Below the pieces are notes generated by a model. That model saw nothing but the letters and a program-made list of their open reading frames with translations. It did not search any database and was not told where the DNA came from. Positions 1-8,328 of a stretch of 64,000 bases of DNA are shown piece after piece. Position 1 is the stretch's first letter. Every line of letters starts with the position of its first letter. This DNA is from Bradyrhizobium diazoefficiens. Its GTDB lineage: Bacteria > Pseudomonadota > Alphaproteobacteria > Rhizobiales > Xanthobacteraceae. Position numbers and translations under genes: made by a program. The DNA is taken from the NCBI RefSeq assembly GCF_018131015.1, contig NZ_JAFCJJ010000012.1, positions 62,001-126,000 of the forward strand, written 5' to 3'.

Positions 1-657
1 GTCAGGAATCCGCTTGCCACCGGCATCCATGTCGAGCACGGCACCATCGTGCGTACCTCGGGCGGCGCCCGCAGCGAGGTCGCAAGACTCGGCGGCATCG
101 GTTCGCTGCGCGGCCAGCATAACGCGCAGAACGCCGCCTGCGCCGCCGCCGCCGCGCTCGCGATGGGCATCGGCTTGGAGGTGCTGCAGAACGGCCTGCG
201 CAGCTTCCCGGGGCTGGCGCACCGCATGGAGCAGGTCGGTCGCCGCGGCAACGTGCTGTTCGTCAACGACTCCAAGGGCACCAACGCGGACGCCACCGCG
301 CATGCGCTGTCGTCCTTCTCGGAGATATTCTGGATCGCCGGCGGCAAGCCGAAGGCGGGCGGCATCACCAGCCTGACCTCCTTCTTCCCGCGCATCCGTA
401 AGGCCTATCTGATCGGCGAGGCCGCGCAGGAGTTTTCGGGCACGCTTGGAACGCAGGTGGCGCACGAGATCAGCCAGACGCTCGATGTCGCCGTCGAGCA
501 CGCCGCGCGTGACGCGGAGGCATCAGGCCTTGCAGATGCCGTCGTGCTGCTGTCGCCCGCCTGCGCCTCCTTCGACCAGTACCGCAACTTCGAGATCCGC
601 GGCACCGCCTTCCGCGACCTGGTTCAGGCGCTGCCGGGCGTGAAGCCAGTGGTGTAG
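1..657 (+). CDS. murD: UDP-N-acetylmuramoyl-L-alanine--D-glutamate ligase, 3' part
   Basis: The last 218 residues of MurD, the cytoplasmic ATP-dependent ligase that adds D-glutamate to UDP-MurNAc-L-Ala. The frame is open from base 1, so the start and the ATP-binding N-terminal half lie outside the window. Visible are the middle-domain asparagines in GQHNAQNAACAAAAAL and the NDSKGTNADATAHAL signature of the C-terminal Mur ligase domain, followed by a typical SPACASFDQYRNFEIRG ending. It is the first gene of the division and cell-wall cluster here, and ftsW follows after a palindromic repeat. MurD is usually about 450-470 residues, so roughly half is missing because of the window edge, not because of damage. 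Confidence 0.97.
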   Translation, partial: VRNPLATGIHVEHGTIVRTSGGARSEVARLGGIGSLRGQHNAQNAACAAAAALAMGIGLEVLQNGLRSFPGLAHRMEQVGRRGNVLFVNDSKGTNADATAHALSSFSEIFWIAGGKPKAGGITSLTSFFPRIRKAYLIGEAAQEFSGTLGTQVAHEISQTLDVAVEHAARDAEASGLADAVVLLSPACASFDQYRNFEIRGTAFRDLVQALPGVKPVV

Positions 658-662
658 GGCCC

Positions 663-767
663 TCGTGTCCCGGACGCGCGTAGCGCGAGCCGGGACCCAG
701 GAGCCACAATGGGCCCCGGCTCTGCAGCGCACCGCAAGGGCGCTGCGCTGCGTCCGGGGCACGAGAC
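663..767. repeat. Intergenic palindromic repeat, type A (copy 1)
   Basis: About 105 bp lying between murD and ftsW. It opens with TCGTGTCCCGGACGCGCG and closes with the complementary GTCCGGGGCACGAGA. An inner GAGCCGGGACCCA faces TGGGCCCCGGCTC. The outer ends and inner arms recur at 2009-2137, 15671-15762 and 27610-27729, with variable middles. Such mosaics are typical of Bradyrhizobium-like genomes. The transcript would fold into a long hairpin. Confidence 0.8.
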
Positions 768-851
768 TCTTCAAAACTTGAACGATGTATTAACCCCCCG
801 GTAACCAACGTCGGCGACCAATGGACGACCTCTGTCCGAAAGCGGCCGCCC

Positions 852-2003
852 ATGCTCTCCCGTGAAGAACGCACCCCCTTTTCCGAGTGGTGGTGGACCG
901 TCGACAAGCCGCTGATGGGCGCGATCCTGGCCTTGATGCTGTGCGGGGTGATCCTGTCGCTGGCGGCGAGCCCGCCGGTTGCGACCCGCATCGGGCTCGA
1001 TCCGTTCCACTTCTTCAGCCGCCACGTGATGTTCCTCCTCCCGTCCTGCATCGTGCTGCTCGGGGTCTCCTTTCTGTCGCCGCGGTCGATCCGCCGCGGC
1101 GCGCTGGTCATCTTCGCGATCAGCATCGTCCTGATCGTGCTGACGCTTGCGATCGGCCCGGAGGTGAAGGGCTCGCGGCGCTGGATCACGCTGCTTGGCA
1201 TCAACATCCAGGCCTCCGAAATCGCAAAGCCCTCGTTCGTCGTCATCGCGGCATGGCTGTTTGCGGAATCGACCAAGCGGCCTGAAATGCCGGCGACCTC
1301 GATGGCGCTGGTGCTGCTGATGATGCTGGTGTCGCTCTTGGTGATGGAGCCCGACTTCGGCCAGACCATGCTGATCCTGATGGTGTGGGGCTCGCTGTTC
1401 TTCATCGCGGGCATGCGCATGATCTGGGTGTTCGGTCTGGCAGGCCTCGGCGCTGCCGGCCTGTTCAGCGCCTATCTGTTCGTCCCGCACGTGGCAGGAC
1501 GCATCAAGCGCTTCATGAACCCGGCCTCCGGCGATACCTTCCAGGTCGATACCGCGATGGAAGCCTTCTACAACGGCGGCTGGTTCGGCCTGGGGCCGGG
1601 CGAGGGCATCGCCAAGCGCAGCCTGCCGGACAGCCACACCGACTTCGTGTTCGCGGTCGCGGCCGAGGAATTCGGCATCATCCTGTGCCTTGCGATGCTG
1701 GCGCTGTTCGCCTTCGTCGTTATCCGCACGCTGTCGCGCGCCTATGCCAATGAGGACATGTTCTGCCGCTTCGCGGCCTCCGGCCTTGCGATCCTGTTCG
1801 GCGTGCAGGCCGCGATCAACATGTCGGTCAACCTCCAGCTCATCCCCGCCAAGGGCATGACGCTGCCCTTCATCTCCTACGGCGGCTCCTCGATCGTGTC
1901 GCTCGCCTATGGCGTCGGCATGATGCTGGCACTGACGCGGCAGCGCCCGCGCACCGAGGTCGAGTCGATCGGCCACGCCGAGGCCATGCGCAGCTACGCG
2001 TGA
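852..2003 (+). CDS. ftsW: Peptidoglycan glycosyltransferase FtsW
   Basis: SEDS-family polytopic inner-membrane protein of 383 residues. It polymerises lipid II into septal glycan together with a class B penicillin-binding protein. The protein is hydrophobic throughout. The family signature is near residues 318-360: AINMSVNLQLIPAKGMTLPF followed by ISYGGSS. A large extracytoplasmic loop precedes TDFVFAVAAEEFG. The start is the ATG at 852, giving a cytoplasmic N-terminus. RodA is a paralogue of the same fold, but the position between murD and murG identifies FtsW. Palindromic repeats flank it on both sides. Confidence 0.96.
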   Translation: MLSREERTPFSEWWWTVDKPLMGAILALMLCGVILSLAASPPVATRIGLDPFHFFSRHVMFLLPSCIVLLGVSFLSPRSIRRGALVIFAISIVLIVLTLAIGPEVKGSRRWITLLGINIQASEIAKPSFVVIAAWLFAESTKRPEMPATSMALVLLMMLVSLLVMEPDFGQTMLILMVWGSLFFIAGMRMIWVFGLAGLGAAGLFSAYLFVPHVAGRIKRFMNPASGDTFQVDTAMEAFYNGGWFGLGPGEGIAKRSLPDSHTDFVFAVAAEEFGIILCLAMLALFAFVVIRTLSRAYANEDMFCRFAASGLAILFGVQAAINMSVNLQLIPAKGMTLPFISYGGSSIVSLAYGVGMMLALTRQRPRTEVESIGHAEAMRSYA

Positions 2004-2008
2004 TCCTC

Positions 2009-2137
2009 TCGTGTCCCGGACGAGCGCAGCGAAGCGAAGCGCAGAGCCGGGACCCAGAATGTCGCGCCATGGGCCCCGGTTCAGCAGCGCACCACGCCGC
2101 AAGCTGCGGCGCGCTGCGCTGCGCCCGGGGCACGAGC
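2009..2137. repeat. Intergenic palindromic repeat, type A (copy 2)
   Basis: About 129 bp between ftsW and murG. It carries the same end sequence (TCGTGTCCCGGACG, closing with CCCGGGGCACGAG) and the same inner GAGCCGGGACCCA/TGGGCCCCGG arms as the copy at 663-767, with an expanded GC-rich middle. Confidence 0.8.
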
Positions 2138-2188
2138 CTCCGGTAGCTGGCTCGCAATGATCGCCCTTTCCCTGTAAATACGGCCGCC

Positions 2189-3289
2189 ATGGACACGTCT
2201 CCCCTGATTCTTCTCGCCGCGGGCGGCACCGGCGGCCATCTGTTTCCGGCCGAGGCGCTCGGCGTCGAGCTGATCCGGCGCGGTTTTCGGGTCCGCCTCG
2301 TCACCGACGATCGGGCGCTGCGCTATAGCGGCCTGTTCAGCAAGGACATGATCGACGTCGTCTCGAGCGAGACCGCGCGCGGCCGCAACCCGTTCCAGCT
2401 CGCGTCTGCCGGACTCACGCTCGCCGCCGGCACGCTGTCGGCCTACCGCCTGATCAAGCATTTGAAGCCGGTCGCCGTCGTCGGCTTCGGCGGCTATCCG
2501 ACGCTGCCGCCGCTGGTGGCGGCGAAACTCGCCGGCGTGCCCGGCATCATCCACGACGCCAATGCCGTGCTCGGCCGCGCCAACCGCTTCCTGTCGCGCC
2601 ATGTCCGCGCCATTGCGACCTCGCTGCCCGGCGTGCTCGACCGCGATCCGGCGCTGGCAGGCAAGACCACGACCGTCGGTACGCCAATGCGGCCGGCGAT
2701 CCTCGCGGCAGCCGCCGTGCCCTATGCCGCGCCGGAGCCGAACGGACCGCTGCGCCTGCTCGTCGTCGGCGGCAGCCAGGGCGCGCGCATCATGGCCGAC
2801 ATCGTGCCCGGCGCGATCGAGCGGCTCGAATCCGCGTTGTGGAGCCGGCTCGTTCTCACCCAGCAGGTGCGCGACGAGGACATGGCCCGCGTGCGCGCGG
2901 TCTATGACAGGCTCAGGATCAACGCCGAGCTCGCGCCGTTCTTCACCGATCTGCCGGCACGGCTCGCTTCCAACCATCTCATCGTGTCGCGCTCCGGCGC
3001 CGGCACCGTGGCCGAGCTCGCCGCCATCGGCCGCCCCTCGATCCTGGTGCCGCTGCCGGGCGCGATCGACCAGGACCAGTTCGCCAACGCGGGCGTGCTG
3101 GCCGAGGTCGACGGTGCGATCCGCATCCCGCAGACCGAGTTCACCCCGGACCGCCTCGCGGCCGAAATTTCCGCCTTTGCCGCTGAGCCCGCGCGGCTCG
3201 CCGCGATGGCTGGAGCCGCGAAGGGGGCAGGGCGGCTCGACGCGGCCGAACGGCTGGCCGATCTCGTGGTGAAAGTCGCGGGAATCTGA
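2189..3289 (+). CDS. murG: UDP-N-acetylglucosamine--undecaprenyl-pyrophosphoryl-MurNAc-pentapeptide GlcNAc transferase
   Basis: MurG (366 residues) is a peripheral inner-membrane GT-B glycosyltransferase that converts lipid I to lipid II. The N-terminal donor/acceptor loop AAGGTGGHLFPAEAL lies at about residues 9-23. A second glycine-rich loop, VVGGSQGARIM, is near residue 192. The UDP-GlcNAc pocket signature SRSGAGTVAELAAIGRP, continuing to LPGAIDQDQFANA, lies at about 266-295. Length fits the family. It follows ftsW after a type A repeat, and murC begins 120 bp downstream. Confidence 0.97.
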   Translation: MDTSPLILLAAGGTGGHLFPAEALGVELIRRGFRVRLVTDDRALRYSGLFSKDMIDVVSSETARGRNPFQLASAGLTLAAGTLSAYRLIKHLKPVAVVGFGGYPTLPPLVAAKLAGVPGIIHDANAVLGRANRFLSRHVRAIATSLPGVLDRDPALAGKTTTVGTPMRPAILAAAAVPYAAPEPNGPLRLLVVGGSQGARIMADIVPGAIERLESALWSRLVLTQQVRDEDMARVRAVYDRLRINAELAPFFTDLPARLASNHLIVSRSGAGTVAELAAIGRPSILVPLPGAIDQDQFANAGVLAEVDGAIRIPQTEFTPDRLAAEISAFAAEPARLAAMAGAAKGAGRLDAAERLADLVVKVAGI

Positions 3290-3409
3290 CGCGAAAAAGC
3301 CCTTGTCTTGGCCTCTCAAAGCGGGGCATCCAGTAGGAAATGCGCGGCTGATTTGGCCGTGATCTTCGCCAGACGCCGCCCCTCAGGCGGCGATGTCAGG
3401 GAACAAAGC

Positions 3410-4813
3410 ATGAGACTGCCGCGCGAGATCGGACCCATCCACTTCGTCGGGATCGGCGGGATCGGCATGAGCGGCATTGCCGAGGTGCTGGTCAATCTTG
3501 GCTATGCGGTGCAGGGCTCGGACGCCTCCGACAATTACAATCTCGACCGCCTGCGCAAGAAGGGCGCCAAGGTTTCGGTCGGCCACAAGGCGGAAAACGT
3601 CGACGGCGCCGAGGTCGTGGTGGTGTCCACCGCGATCAAGCGCGACAATCCGGAACTGATGGCGGCGCGCGAGCGGCGCATTCCCGTGGTGCGCCGCGCC
3701 GAGATGCTGGCCGAGCTGATGCGGCTGAAGAGCTGCGTCGCCATTGCCGGCACCCACGGCAAGACCACGACCACCACGATGGTCGCAACTCTGCTCGATG
3801 CCGGCGGCCTCGATCCGACCGTCATCAACGGCGGCATCATCAACGCCTACGGCTCCAACGCGCGGCTCGGAGCCGGCGACTGGATGGTGGTCGAGGCGGA
3901 CGAGAGCGACGGCACGTTCCTGAAGCTGCCGACCGACGTCGCGATCGTCACCAATGTCGATCCCGAGCATCTCGACCACTTCAAGACCTTCGAGGCCGTG
4001 CAGGACGCGTTCCGCCACTTCGTCGAGAACTTGCCGTTCTACGGCTTTGCCGTGATGTGCATCGATCATCCCGTGGTGCAGAGCCTGGTCGGCAAGATCG
4101 AGGATCGCCGCATCATCACCTATGGCGAGAATCCGCAGGCCGACGCGCGGCTGCTCGACCTGACGCCGATGGGCGGCGGCTCGAAATTCAAGGTCGCGTT
4201 CCGTGATCGCAAGACAGGCGCCGTGCACGAGATCCCGGATTTGATGCTGCCGATGCCGGGACGTCACAACGCCTCCAACGCGACGGCCGCGATCGCGGTC
4301 GCGCGTGAACTCGGCGTCTCCGATGACGCCATCCGCAAGGCGATCGCGGGCTTCGGCGGCGTCAAGCGCCGCTTCACCAGGACCGGCGAGTGGAACGGCG
4401 TCACGGTGATCGACGATTACGGCCACCACCCTGTCGAGATCGCGGCGGTGCTGAAGGCGGCGCGGGAATCCAGCAACGGCAGGATCGTTGCCGTGGTGCA
4501 GCCGCATCGCTACACCCGCCTGCAGTCGCTGTTCGAGGAATTCTGCACCTGCTTCAACGACGCCGATGCGGTTGTTGTCGCTGACGTCTATGCCGCGGGC
4601 GAGGCGCCGATCGAAGGCATCGACCGCGATCATTTCGTCGCGGGCTTGCGCGCGCACGGCCATCGCGAGGTGATCCCGCTGCCGGGAGCGTCCGATCTCG
4701 CGCGCATCGTCAAGGGGCTGGCGAAGTCGGGTGATCTCGTCGTGTGCCTGGGGGCGGGCAACATCACGCAATGGGCCTATGCGCTGCCGGACCAACTGAA
4801 GGCGCTGGGGTGA
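3410..4813 (+). CDS. murC: UDP-N-acetylmuramate--L-alanine ligase
   Basis: MurC (467 residues) is the cytoplasmic ligase that adds L-alanine to UDP-MurNAc. The N-terminal Rossmann motif HFVGIGGIGMSGIAEVL lies at residues 8-24. The ATP-binding P-loop GTHGKTTTT is near 114-122. VVEADESDGTFLKL and DPEHLDH follow, and the C-terminal domain carries IDDYGHHPVEIAA. The frame is open upstream to 3308, but the ATG at 3410 (MRLPREIGPIHF) has an AGGGA-type ribosome site and gives the family length, so I chose it. Confidence 0.97.
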   Translation: MRLPREIGPIHFVGIGGIGMSGIAEVLVNLGYAVQGSDASDNYNLDRLRKKGAKVSVGHKAENVDGAEVVVVSTAIKRDNPELMAARERRIPVVRRAEMLAELMRLKSCVAIAGTHGKTTTTTMVATLLDAGGLDPTVINGGIINAYGSNARLGAGDWMVVEADESDGTFLKLPTDVAIVTNVDPEHLDHFKTFEAVQDAFRHFVENLPFYGFAVMCIDHPVVQSLVGKIEDRRIITYGENPQADARLLDLTPMGGGSKFKVAFRDRKTGAVHEIPDLMLPMPGRHNASNATAAIAVARELGVSDDAIRKAIAGFGGVKRRFTRTGEWNGVTVIDDYGHHPVEIAAVLKAARESSNGRIVAVVQPHRYTRLQSLFEEFCTCFNDADAVVVADVYAAGEAPIEGIDRDHFVAGLRAHGHREVIPLPGASDLARIVKGLAKSGDLVVCLGAGNITQWAYALPDQLKALG

Positions 4814-4854
4814 AGTGGTGACTTTGATCGCAACGATCGCCACCCGGCACCCTG

Positions 4855-4972
4855 CGCTCCCTCCCCCCTTGTGGGGGAGGGTGGGGGAGAGGGGTGGCCA
4901 CAGGCGAGGTCTGAGTTCTTGGCTGCCCCCCTCCCTGACCCTCCCCCGCAAGGGGAGAGGGAACGGAGAGAT
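4855..4972. repeat. Intergenic palindromic repeat, type F
   Basis: Fills most of the murC-murB gap. It has two C-run/G-run hairpins: CTCCCCCCTTGTGGGGGAG on the left and a CCTCCCCCGCAAGGGGAGAG core on the right. The same core (CTCCCCGCAAGG...GAGAGG) occurs inside the uvrD-like coding sequence near 47245-47270. Confidence 0.75.
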
Positions 4973-4999
4973 TGTGCCTTCCCCACGCGAGGACAGGGC

Positions 5000-5920
5000 A
5001 TGAGCTTTCCCGACATCACGCCCGACCTCAAAGCCGCGATGCCCGATCTTCGCGGGCGGCTGCTCGCCAACCAGTCGCTCGCCGAGCTCACGTGGTTTCG
5101 CGTTGGTGGTCCCGCGCAGGTACTGTTCACGCCGGCGGACGAGGACGATCTCGCTTATTTTCTCGCGCATCTCGCAAGCGACATTCCCGTCCATGTCGTC
5201 GGCGTCGGCTCCAATCTGATCGTGCGCGACGGCGGCATCGCGGGCGTGGTGATCCGGCTTGCGCCGCGCGCCTTTGGCGAGGTTGTCGCGAGCGGTGACA
5301 TCGTTACCGCGGGTGCGGCTGCGCTCGACAAGCGCGTGGCCGAGGGGGCAGCTGCCGCCAATATCGGCGGGCTCGAATTCTATTTCGGCATTCCCGGTAC
5401 CATCGGTGGCGCCTTGCGCATGAATGCCGGCGCCAATGGTGGCGAGACCAAGGACGTGCTGGTCGAGGCGCGCGGCGTTGGCCGCGACGGCGCGAAGCAC
5501 ACCTTCTCCAACGCCGGGATGAAATTCGTCTACCGCAACAGCGGCGTCGATCCCTCCATCATCTTCACGTCCGCGCGGTTCCGCGGGGCGATGAGGGATG
5601 CCGAGGCGATCCGCGCGCGCATGGCGGAGGTGCAGAGCCACCGCGAAACCGCGCAGCCGATCCGCGAAAAGACCGGCGGCTCGACCTTCAAGAATCCGCC
5701 CGGCCATTCCGCCTGGAAGCTGGTCGACGCCGCCGGCTGCCGCGGCCTGCGCGTCGGCGGCGCGCAGGTTTCCGAGATGCACTGCAATTTCCTGATCAAT
5801 ACGGGCGATGCCACCGCGCACGACATCGAGGCTTTGGGCGAGACCGTGCGCGAACGGGTGAAGGCAAATTCCGGAATTGAGCTACACTGGGAAATCAAGC
5901 GGATCGGGATTCCCGGCTAA
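5000..5920 (+). CDS. murB: UDP-N-acetylenolpyruvoylglucosamine reductase
   Basis: MurB (306 residues) is an FAD enzyme that reduces UDP-GlcNAc-enolpyruvate to UDP-MurNAc with NADPH. The FAD-binding sequence VVGVGSNLIVRDGG is at about 66-79, GIPGTIGGALRMNAGANGG near 130-148, and the C-terminal substrate-domain signature GGSTFKNPPGHSAWKLVDAA begins near 227. The upstream frame runs back to 4871 through the type F repeat. The ATG at 5000 follows GAGGACAGGGC and matches the usual N-terminus, so it is the likely start. Confidence 0.96.
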   Translation: MSFPDITPDLKAAMPDLRGRLLANQSLAELTWFRVGGPAQVLFTPADEDDLAYFLAHLASDIPVHVVGVGSNLIVRDGGIAGVVIRLAPRAFGEVVASGDIVTAGAAALDKRVAEGAAAANIGGLEFYFGIPGTIGGALRMNAGANGGETKDVLVEARGVGRDGAKHTFSNAGMKFVYRNSGVDPSIIFTSARFRGAMRDAEAIRARMAEVQSHRETAQPIREKTGGSTFKNPPGHSAWKLVDAAGCRGLRVGGAQVSEMHCNFLINTGDATAHDIEALGETVRERVKANSGIELHWEIKRIGIPG

Positions 5921-5942
5921 CCTGGACAAGCAACGAGAACAC

Positions 5943-6929
5943 ATGCGCACCACCATCCTCTTCGGCGGCTCCAACCGCGAACGCCTGGTTTCGGTTGCCT
6001 CGGCGCAGGCGCTGCACCAGGCGCTGCCCGAGGCCGATCTCTGGTGGTGGGACGTCGAGGACAAGGTGCATGTCGTGCAGTCGAAGCAACTGCTCGAGCA
6101 CGCCCGCCCGTTCGAGGACGAGTTCAAGCCCGGCACGCGCGGAATTCCGCTCGCGCAGGCGCTCGACCAGGCCAAGGCTGAAGGCCGCGTTCTCGTGCTC
6201 GGCCTGCACGGCGGAAGCGCCGAGAACGGCGAATTGCAGGTGATGTGCGAGGCGCGCGGCGTGCCCTTCACCGGATCTGGCTCGGCCTCCTCGCATCTCG
6301 CCTTCGACAAGATCGCAGCCAAGCGGTTCACGAGCCTGGGCGGCGTGACGTCGCCGGCGAACGTTGCGCTGGACCAGATCGATGCCGCCTTCGCCGAATA
6401 TGGAAAGCTGATCGCAAAGCCCGCGCGCGACGGCTCGAGCTATGGCCTGATCTTCGTCAACGCCGCGCAGGACCTCGTCGCCGTTCGCAATGCGGCCAGG
6501 CACGAAGAGTACGTGATCGAGCCGTTTGTCGCCGGCGTCGAGGCGACCTGCGGCGTGCTGGAGCGCGCCGACGGCTCGATCATCTCGCTGCCACCGATCG
6601 AGATCATTCCGGCCGAGGGGGGCTTCGACTACGCAGCAAAATATCTTTTGAGTTCGACCCGGGAGATCTGCCCCGGCCGTTTCACGCCCGAGATCACCGC
6701 CGCGCTCAAGGAGCAGGCGATGCTGGCGCATCGCGCGTTGTCCTGCACCGGCTATTCCCGCTCGGACTTCATCGTCTCGGACAAGGGCCTCGTCTATCTC
6801 GAAACCAACACGCTACCCGGGCTGACCAAGTCCTCGCTCTACCCCAAGGCGCTGAAGGCCGAGGGCATCCAATTCGTCGACTTCCTGCGCGGCCTGGTCG
6901 AACTGGCCGTGCGGCGGGTGCGGAATTAG
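5943..6929 (+). CDS. ddlB: D-alanine--D-alanine ligase family protein (divergent)
   Basis: ATP-grasp ligase (328 residues) that probably joins two D-alanines for the pentapeptide. Recognisable blocks are GLHGGSAENGELQVM (the LHG block), FTGSGSASSHLAFDK, KPARDGSSYG (ATP-grasp lysine and loop), and a C-terminal YLETNTLPGLTKSSLYPKA corresponding to the metal-binding EVNTLPG of Ddl. The N-terminus, FGGSNRERLVSVASAQAL, departs from the usual GG-SSER-VS form. The ATG at 5943 is used because the upstream frame overlaps murB. Position in the cluster supports Ddl; substrate preference cannot be read from the sequence alone. Confidence 0.88.
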   Translation: MRTTILFGGSNRERLVSVASAQALHQALPEADLWWWDVEDKVHVVQSKQLLEHARPFEDEFKPGTRGIPLAQALDQAKAEGRVLVLGLHGGSAENGELQVMCEARGVPFTGSGSASSHLAFDKIAAKRFTSLGGVTSPANVALDQIDAAFAEYGKLIAKPARDGSSYGLIFVNAAQDLVAVRNAARHEEYVIEPFVAGVEATCGVLERADGSIISLPPIEIIPAEGGFDYAAKYLLSSTREICPGRFTPEITAALKEQAMLAHRALSCTGYSRSDFIVSDKGLVYLETNTLPGLTKSSLYPKALKAEGIQFVDFLRGLVELAVRRVRN

Positions 6930-7281
6930 TTAGGACTGGTTAACGGCCCCGAGGCCGAAATCGCCGGGTTTTGCGGGACCAGACCAGTAAAATGCCGGTC
7001 GTTGCGGCACAAATGCCTCACAGGCTTGGGCAAAAAGCTTAAGCCGTTAACGAATTTTACCTTTTGTTTACCAGGACATCCGAAGGTTAACGCTGGCGGC
7101 GCATATGGCGCTTTGGCTGCCGGCGCGTGAGCTGTTGTGAGGCGATGATGCCTCCCGGCGCACGTTGTAAAGGGGAGAGGCTTCGTCTGCTGAAGACCAG
7201 CACCCGGCCCGGCACGTCCGAGACGTCATGTTCGCCAGGACCCGCGCAGTGCCGCGGGCTAACTGTTGACGAGCTCGTGCA
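6930..7281 (+). promoter_or_regulatory. ddl-ftsQ intergenic region with possible CtrA-type half sites
   Basis: This 352 bp gap has no convincing gene and is AT-richer than its flanks around 7035-7090. It contains several TTAA/TTAC half sites: TTAA at 7039 and 7047, then TTAC at 7057-7060 and TTAC at 7068-7071 separated by 7 bp, and GTTAAC near 7086. CtrA recognises TTAA-N7-TTAA in alphaproteobacteria and controls ftsQA in Caulobacter. None of the sites here is a perfect match, so a cell-cycle promoter for ftsQAZ is an inference. Confidence 0.4.
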
Positions 7282-8328
7282 ATGGATCGTGCAGGAAGCC
7301 TCACCCGGTCGCTACTGAGATCGCTGAGGCCCGAAGCTGACCTGAAGGCGGCCGCTATCGGAGCGGTCGTGCTTCTGCGCGAGTGGATCCAGGGCAAGCG
7401 CGAGGAAAAGCTTCAGGAGAAGCGCGCCGCCGCCGGTGACAAGATCAAAGGCAAGACCCGGAACAAGACCAAAGCCGTCGTCGAGCGCGAGCCGCCGCCG
7501 CGCGCGGTCGCGCTGGTCGAGCGCTATCTGCCGCGCCGGGTCGGGATCGCCATGACCGCGCTGCTGCTGCTCGGAAGCGGCGGCTTCGGCGTCGTCAAGG
7601 GCGGCCACCTCCAGGATTTCATCACGGCGGTCAGCGACGCGCGCAATGCGCTGGCCAACTCCGCCGGCTTCCGCATCACCTCCGTCGTGATCAACGGTCG
7701 CAAGCAGCTCACCCAGGACGAGATCCTCGCGATCGGCGGCGTCAGCGGCCGCTCCTCGCTGCTGTTCCTCGACGCCGACGGCGTGCGCGACAAGCTCAGG
7801 GCCAATCCGTGGATCGCGGATGCGACCGTGCTGAAACTTTATCCGGGCCGGCTGATGATCGACATCACCGAGCGCAAGGCGTTCGCGCTGTGGCAGCAGG
7901 CGGGGCGCCTCTCGGTGATCGCCGACGACGGCGCCGTGCTCGAGCCCTACGTCTCGCGCCGGTTCCTGTCGCTGCCGCTCGTGGTTGGCAAGGGCGCCGA
8001 GATGCAGGCTCGCGATTTTCTCGCGCTGCTGGCGCGCTATCCGCAAGTGAATTCGGTGACCAAGGCCGCGATCTTCGTCGGCGAGCGACGCTGGAACCTG
8101 CGGCTGAAGGACGGCCTCGACATCCGTCTGCCCGAGCAGGACGTCGGCAACGCGCTCGCGGCGCTTTCGAAGCTCGACAAGGACGACCGGCTGTTCTCGA
8201 AGGACATCGTCGCGGTCGATATGCGCCTGCCCGATCGGCTGATCGTGCAGCTGTCCGACGACGCCGCCAAGGCGCGCGAGGATTTCTTCAAGGACAAGAA
8301 GAAAAAGAAGGCCGGGGACGCCGCATGA
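7282..8328 (+). CDS. ftsQ: Cell division protein FtsQ
   Basis: Bitopic divisome scaffold of 348 residues that links FtsB/FtsL to the septal synthases. It has a long, basic cytoplasmic N-terminus (lysine and arginine rich, residues 33-75) and one membrane span around residues 90-107 (MTALLLLGSGGFGVVKGG). A periplasmic POTRA domain begins near 130 (FRITSVVINGRKQLTQDEIL), followed by the beta domain. The C-terminal tail ends in a run of lysines. The stop codon overlaps the ftsA start (ATGA), indicating translational coupling. The long N-terminal extension is common in alphaproteobacteria. Confidence 0.94.
   Translation: MDRAGSLTRSLLRSLRPEADLKAAAIGAVVLLREWIQGKREEKLQEKRAAAGDKIKGKTRNKTKAVVEREPPPRAVALVERYLPRRVGIAMTALLLLGSGGFGVVKGGHLQDFITAVSDARNALANSAGFRITSVVINGRKQLTQDEILAIGGVSGRSSLLFLDADGVRDKLRANPWIADATVLKLYPGRLMIDITERKAFALWQQAGRLSVIADDGAVLEPYVSRRFLSLPLVVGKGAEMQARDFLALLARYPQVNSVTKAAIFVGERRWNLRLKDGLDIRLPEQDVGNALAALSKLDKDDRLFSKDIVAVDMRLPDRLIVQLSDDAAKAREDFFKDKKKKKAGDAA

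Noticed and set aside
7127..7318. Possible 63-residue ORF upstream of ftsQ
   Set aside because: It overlaps the ftsQ start by 37 bp, has no recognisable motif and no good ribosome site. Better read as regulatory sequence.
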